From: an uncultured Candidatus Nitrosopumilus sp.
GTDB lineage: Archaea; Thermoproteota; Nitrososphaeria; Nitrososphaerales; Nitrosopumilaceae
Assembly: GCA_951812655.1 (NCBI GenBank)
Contig: OX638319.1
Location: 62,001 to 126,000 of the forward strand
Direction of reading: 5' to 3'
DNA length: 64,000 bases
The position numbers and the translations under genes were made by a program. The notes beneath the pieces were generated by a model that saw only the letters and a program-made list of their open reading frames with translations, had not been told where the DNA came from and ran no database searches. Below, one piece after another: positions 60,915 through 64,000 of the stretch. Numbering within the stretch: position 1 is the stretch's first letter; each line of letters begins with the position of its first letter.

Positions 60915-63900
60915 CTACTCTATGGATATTTTGATTCTTTGCCCATCAATGTCGTCTTCTTTGTACTCTTTGCAGGTCTCAGTGAAGTTGATTTGCTTTA
61001 CCCTGACTAAAAATGCCAATTCTTCGGATTTTTCTTTTATCATTCCAAGTGATTCCTCATCCAATTCCAATATGGATGCAACTTTCAACACATCCGTTGG
61101 TGTGTGTCCTCTTTCTTTTCTTAGTGTCTGTAGTCTTCTTGCGACATCTTTTACTAGTCCCCTGGCCATCATTTCCTTGTTCCTTGATGTTGAAATGAAC
61201 ACTGTATAGTTCTCTCTTTTTGCAACTGCAAAATTTTCACTTGCCTCAAAATCTATGGCAAAGTCTTCTTTTTCCAAGGAGATAATTTGCCCATCAATGT
61301 CAAAATCATATCTGGAATTTTTTTGGAGCGATGAAATAATTTCTTCTGGATTCGTATCATTAAACGCTGACACAAGTTTTCCCATGTGCTGTTTTGCCTT
61401 TGGTCCTATTTTCTTTCTCTCTAATTCGACCATTGCTTTGATGGGAAGTCCGATGTTTTTTAGTTCCAGAATTTGTTCCAGTCCTGTTTCTTTTTCGGTC
61501 TCTATGATTGTAAATTTTTCAACATTTAGTTGGGATTGTAAAAGATCTGACAGGGATTCGAGCTTTGCTTTTTGTCCTTTCTTTACACAGATCTTGGATT
61601 CGTTTAGGGGCCATCTTCTTTTCAGCTTGCCCTTCATTCTTGCAGCCGATGAGATTGATACAACATCTTTCATGATGTCAAATGACTCTTCTATTTCTTC
61701 GCAGACCAGGTTTTCTTGGTACGTGGGCCATTGGTCTAGCAGGATGCTCTGCTTTTCAGGAAATATTGACTGATACAGGTGCTCGCTGGTGAATGGACAA
61801 AATGGATGAATCAAAATATCTAATGTTTTCAGAACTTTGCTTAGGACTGCGTATATTGCCAGCCTTCTGTTTTTCTTTTTTTCGTCTTCGTCCCATAGCT
61901 CGGCCCTTGTAATTGGTATGTATATCTGACTTAGGTTGTTAATTATGAAGTCATCAATGGCCTTTGCTCCTTCATGAAATTTGCATGATTCATTTTTTTC
62001 CGTTAGGATGCTAATCAGCTTTTGAAGTTTGGATACAAGCCATATGTCTGGAGATGTGAGCAAATCTTCTTTCTTTACCCATTCAATTGTATTACAACTA
62101 TCAAAATTGTCGTACTGACTATTCTGCTGAAAGTACAGGTGTAAGTTGAACAGCGTATTGATTACCTGATATGGCCTTGACATCAGTTCATCAGTGCTAA
62201 AACTAAGCGGTTCGATTGGACTTGCTTTCCACATGAAGTAAAATCTGATCAGGTCGACGGGATACTTTTGAAGTAGATCTAGACCCTCCATAACGTTGCC
62301 CTTGCTTTTGCTCATTTTGCCCCCTTTCTCATCTAGCACGTGTCCTTGAAACAGGAATGACCTATACGGTGGCGTCGCTGAATTATTCAAAATCACGTTT
62401 TCTATCAGTAGCGTATATGCCCATCCCCTGGTCTGATCAATTCCTTCCGTAAAAAATGGGGCTGGGATTTCGTTGTGATATTCTTCATCTGTAAGAGATG
62501 AATATGGCGCAGAGCCGCTGTTGTGCCATGTGTCTAAAACGTATTCTTCCCTCTTTGTATTCACGCTGTTGCATTTTTTGCATTTTATCGTAATGTTGTC
62601 TATCCATGGCCTGTGCAGTTCAAACTTTGGCCCATCAGGAAGTTTGTCTGAGGATTCTACGATGTCTTTTCTACTAAAGAACCAGTTTTTCTCTCCGCAG
62701 TCTTCGCAATTCCAAACTGGCAATGGACAGCCCCAGATCCTTTCTCTCGAAATACACCATGGGTGTCTTTCTTTGATGATTCCGAGAAATCTGTTTTTTG
62801 GTTGTTCAAAAAAGTATTCTACACTTTTTGCTGCGTCAATGGCCTTGTCGTCAAGTCTTTCCAGTTTGTAAAACCACCCTCTTCTAGCAAGCCATACCAG
62901 TCTATCGTGAGAGCGCCAGCAAAGTGGATACTTGTGTTTTTCCATCCTGTTATGCACGTACGCATTTTTGTCGCGTAGCTCTAAGACAATTCTTTTGTCC
63001 GTATCTCTGACAAATTCCCCTGCGTATGTACCTGCGTCATTTGTAAATTTCACCTCGTCATCTATGGGGCTGAAAATTTCCACGTTTCGTTCCTTTGCAA
63101 CCCTGATGTCCTCTTCTCCGTTTGCAGGTGATATGTGAACCAGTCCGCTTCCCGTTGTTGGATCCACGTAGTCTTCTGCCACCACGATGTGATAGTTTTC
63201 TTTTTCTGACAGCTCCTTTAGTTTGGGAATGTTCCCTAATAGTGGGTGAATGTACTTTATTCCTTCTAGTTCTGTACCTTTGATTGGATGACTCTTCAAT
63301 ATTTTTGCATTTGGCATGTCAAATCTTTCGCTTAGATCCTTGCATCTGGATTCTCCAATAATCCATCTCTCGCCTTTCAATTCTTCACTGTCCGGCTCAA
63401 AACAAACATAGTTCTCTTTGGGATTGACGCCTACCATTGCATCTGTAATGAGCGTAAATGGCATGGTTGTCCATACGACAAGGTATGTTTCTTTTTCGTT
63501 GTCGCTTTCAATTAGACGTGTGATTTGATTTACGTCTTTATCTGTGATTTTTACTTTGTAATACAATGACGGATCTTTGACTTCCTCGTACCCTTGATTC
63601 ACTTCTGCATGACTCAGTGATGTTTGACATCTGGGACAGTAAGCAATTACGGTGAAATCCTCTTCCAAAATTTTATTCTCATGTGCTTTTTTGAGTACCT
63701 GCCATTCTCTTTCAATGAATTCGTCTCTAAAAGTCCAGTATGCTTTTTCATGGTTAAATGACATTCCTAGCAAATCGTCTACTTCTACCCATGTCTTGTT
63801 GAATTTTTCCACCACCTTTTTGCATTCTGAAACAATACGTTCCACTCCGAACTCTTTGATGGCCTCAGTTTTTCCTCCTGATACGCCTAGTTCTTTTTCA

Positions 63901-64000
63901 ACCTGAAGCTCTACTGGGAGTCCTTGAGTGTCCCATCCTCCGTTGAATTCGATTTTCTTGCCTTGTAACGTGTTAAACCTGTACCACAAATCCTTGATCA
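60915..64000 (-). CDS. ileS: Isoleucyl-tRNA synthetase (5' partial)
   Basis: The reading frame runs off the window edge. Catalytic motif WDTQGLPVELQVEKELG opens the visible part and the KMSKSKGN motif lies at about residue 600. The zinc-binding CPRCQTSL and CKKC pairs, editing domain and C-terminal anticodon-binding domain follow. The enzyme charges tRNA-Ile and edits valine. The HIGH motif would be upstream of the window. Length so far is about 1,028 residues, consistent with an archaeal IleRS. Confidence 0.96.
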   Translation of the reverse strand, partial: IKDLWYRFNTLQGKKIEFNGGWDTQGLPVELQVEKELGVSGGKTEAIKEFGVERIVSECKKVVEKFNKTWVEVDDLLGMSFNHEKAYWTFRDEFIEREWQVLKKAHENKILEEDFTVIAYCPRCQTSLSHAEVNQGYEEVKDPSLYYKVKITDKDVNQITRLIESDNEKETYLVVWTTMPFTLITDAMVGVNPKENYVCFEPDSEELKGERWIIGESRCKDLSERFDMPNAKILKSHPIKGTELEGIKYIHPLLGNIPKLKELSEKENYHIVVAEDYVDPTTGSGLVHISPANGEEDIRVAKERNVEIFSPIDDEVKFTNDAGTYAGEFVRDTDKRIVLELRDKNAYVHNRMEKHKYPLCWRSHDRLVWLARRGWFYKLERLDDKAIDAAKSVEYFFEQPKNRFLGIIKERHPWCISRERIWGCPLPVWNCEDCGEKNWFFSRKDIVESSDKLPDGPKFELHRPWIDNITIKCKKCNSVNTKREEYVLDTWHNSGSAPYSSLTDEEYHNEIPAPFFTEGIDQTRGWAYTLLIENVILNNSATPPYRSFLFQGHVLDEKGGKMSKSKGNVMEGLDLLQKYPVDLIRFYFMWKASPIEPLSFSTDELMSRPYQVINTLFNLHLYFQQNSQYDNFDSCNTIEWVKKEDLLTSPDIWLVSKLQKLISILTEKNESCKFHEGAKAIDDFIINNLSQIYIPITRAELWDEDEKKKNRRLAIYAVLSKVLKTLDILIHPFCPFTSEHLYQSIFPEKQSILLDQWPTYQENLVCEEIEESFDIMKDVVSISSAARMKGKLKRRWPLNESKICVKKGQKAKLESLSDLLQSQLNVEKFTIIETEKETGLEQILELKNIGLPIKAMVELERKKIGPKAKQHMGKLVSAFNDTNPEEIISSLQKNSRYDFDIDGQIISLEKEDFAIDFEASENFAVAKRENYTVFISTSRNKEMMARGLVKDVARRLQTLRKERGHTPTDVLKVASILELDEESLGMIKEKSEELAFLVRVKQINFTETCKEYKEDDIDGQRIKISIE

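Noticed and set aside
1-64000. CRISPR array, prophage or insertion sequence
   Set aside because: No regularly spaced repeats with distinct spacers, transposase, integrase or terminal repeats were seen; the only tandem repeats are inside genes.

Overview
This window is chromosomal DNA of a low-G+C archaeon of the Nitrososphaerota (Thaumarchaeota), most likely a marine ammonia oxidiser close to Nitrosopumilus or Nitrosarchaeum. The evidence is archaeal-type information genes (L15e, L40e, Spt4, Rpb7/RpoE, TFB, TBP, EF-1beta, CDC48, TruD, Pth2), a HerA-NurA-Mre11-Rad50 repair operon, pyruvoyl-dependent arginine decarboxylase, several plastocyanin-like copper proteins, and many short secreted proteins of a style typical of this phylum. 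GTG and TTG starts are common. Several genes have a TATA-like box about 25-28 bases before the start codon, which suggests leaderless mRNAs. No amo genes, rRNA, CRISPR array, transposase or prophage genes were seen.

Layout. 1-6.5 kb: a surface protein with an Ala-Asp-Lys repeat, small zinc proteins, L15e, a thioredoxin-fold protein, a HEAT-repeat protein and a Kazal/double-cupredoxin protein with a six-residue repeat linker. 6.5-12.4 kb: one minus-strand operon nurA-herA-mre11-rad50, followed by a zinc-protein gene that carries a frameshift. 12.5-18.2 kb: a secreted protein, a degenerate RelA/SpoT-type HD protein, and the NAD de novo genes aspartate dehydrogenase, nadA and nadC. 18.2-24.9 kb: spt4-rpoE, Mrp/NBP35 ATPase, GTP-dependent dephospho-CoA kinase, a possible C/D-box sRNA, a SprT-like protease, an MFS transporter and a JAMM protease. 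24.9-27 kb: a membrane double-cupredoxin protein divergent from the heme farnesyltransferase ctaB, with a 19-bp palindrome between them. 27-35 kb: CDC48, EF-1beta, a zinc-ribbon protein, geranylgeranyl reductase, Pth2, a Vgb-like beta-propeller and TruD. 35-46 kb: small membrane proteins, alcohol dehydrogenase, DUF255 protein, DEAD-box RNA helicase and membrane DsbA. 46-64 kb: tRNA-Thr, arginine decarboxylase, a candidate ncRNA, M3 peptidase, adjacent TFB and TBP, pyrophosphatase, an intron-bearing tRNA-Val, L40e, succinyl-CoA synthetase, a Dps-like ferritin and the 3' part of ileS.

The genes group into a few jobs: double-strand-break end resection (nurA-herA-mre11-rad50), NAD and CoA biosynthesis, the transcription core (TFB, TBP, Spt4, RpoE), and copper/heme respiration (cupredoxins, ctaB). 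The best second-look items are the frameshifted gene behind rad50, a 20-nt non-canonical tRNA-Val intron with a clear bulge-helix-bulge, a possible promoter-driven structured ncRNA at about 49.53-49.60 kb, the palindrome at the cupredoxin/ctaB divide, and a set of very short zinc-finger and single-TM proteins that standard ORF cut-offs miss.
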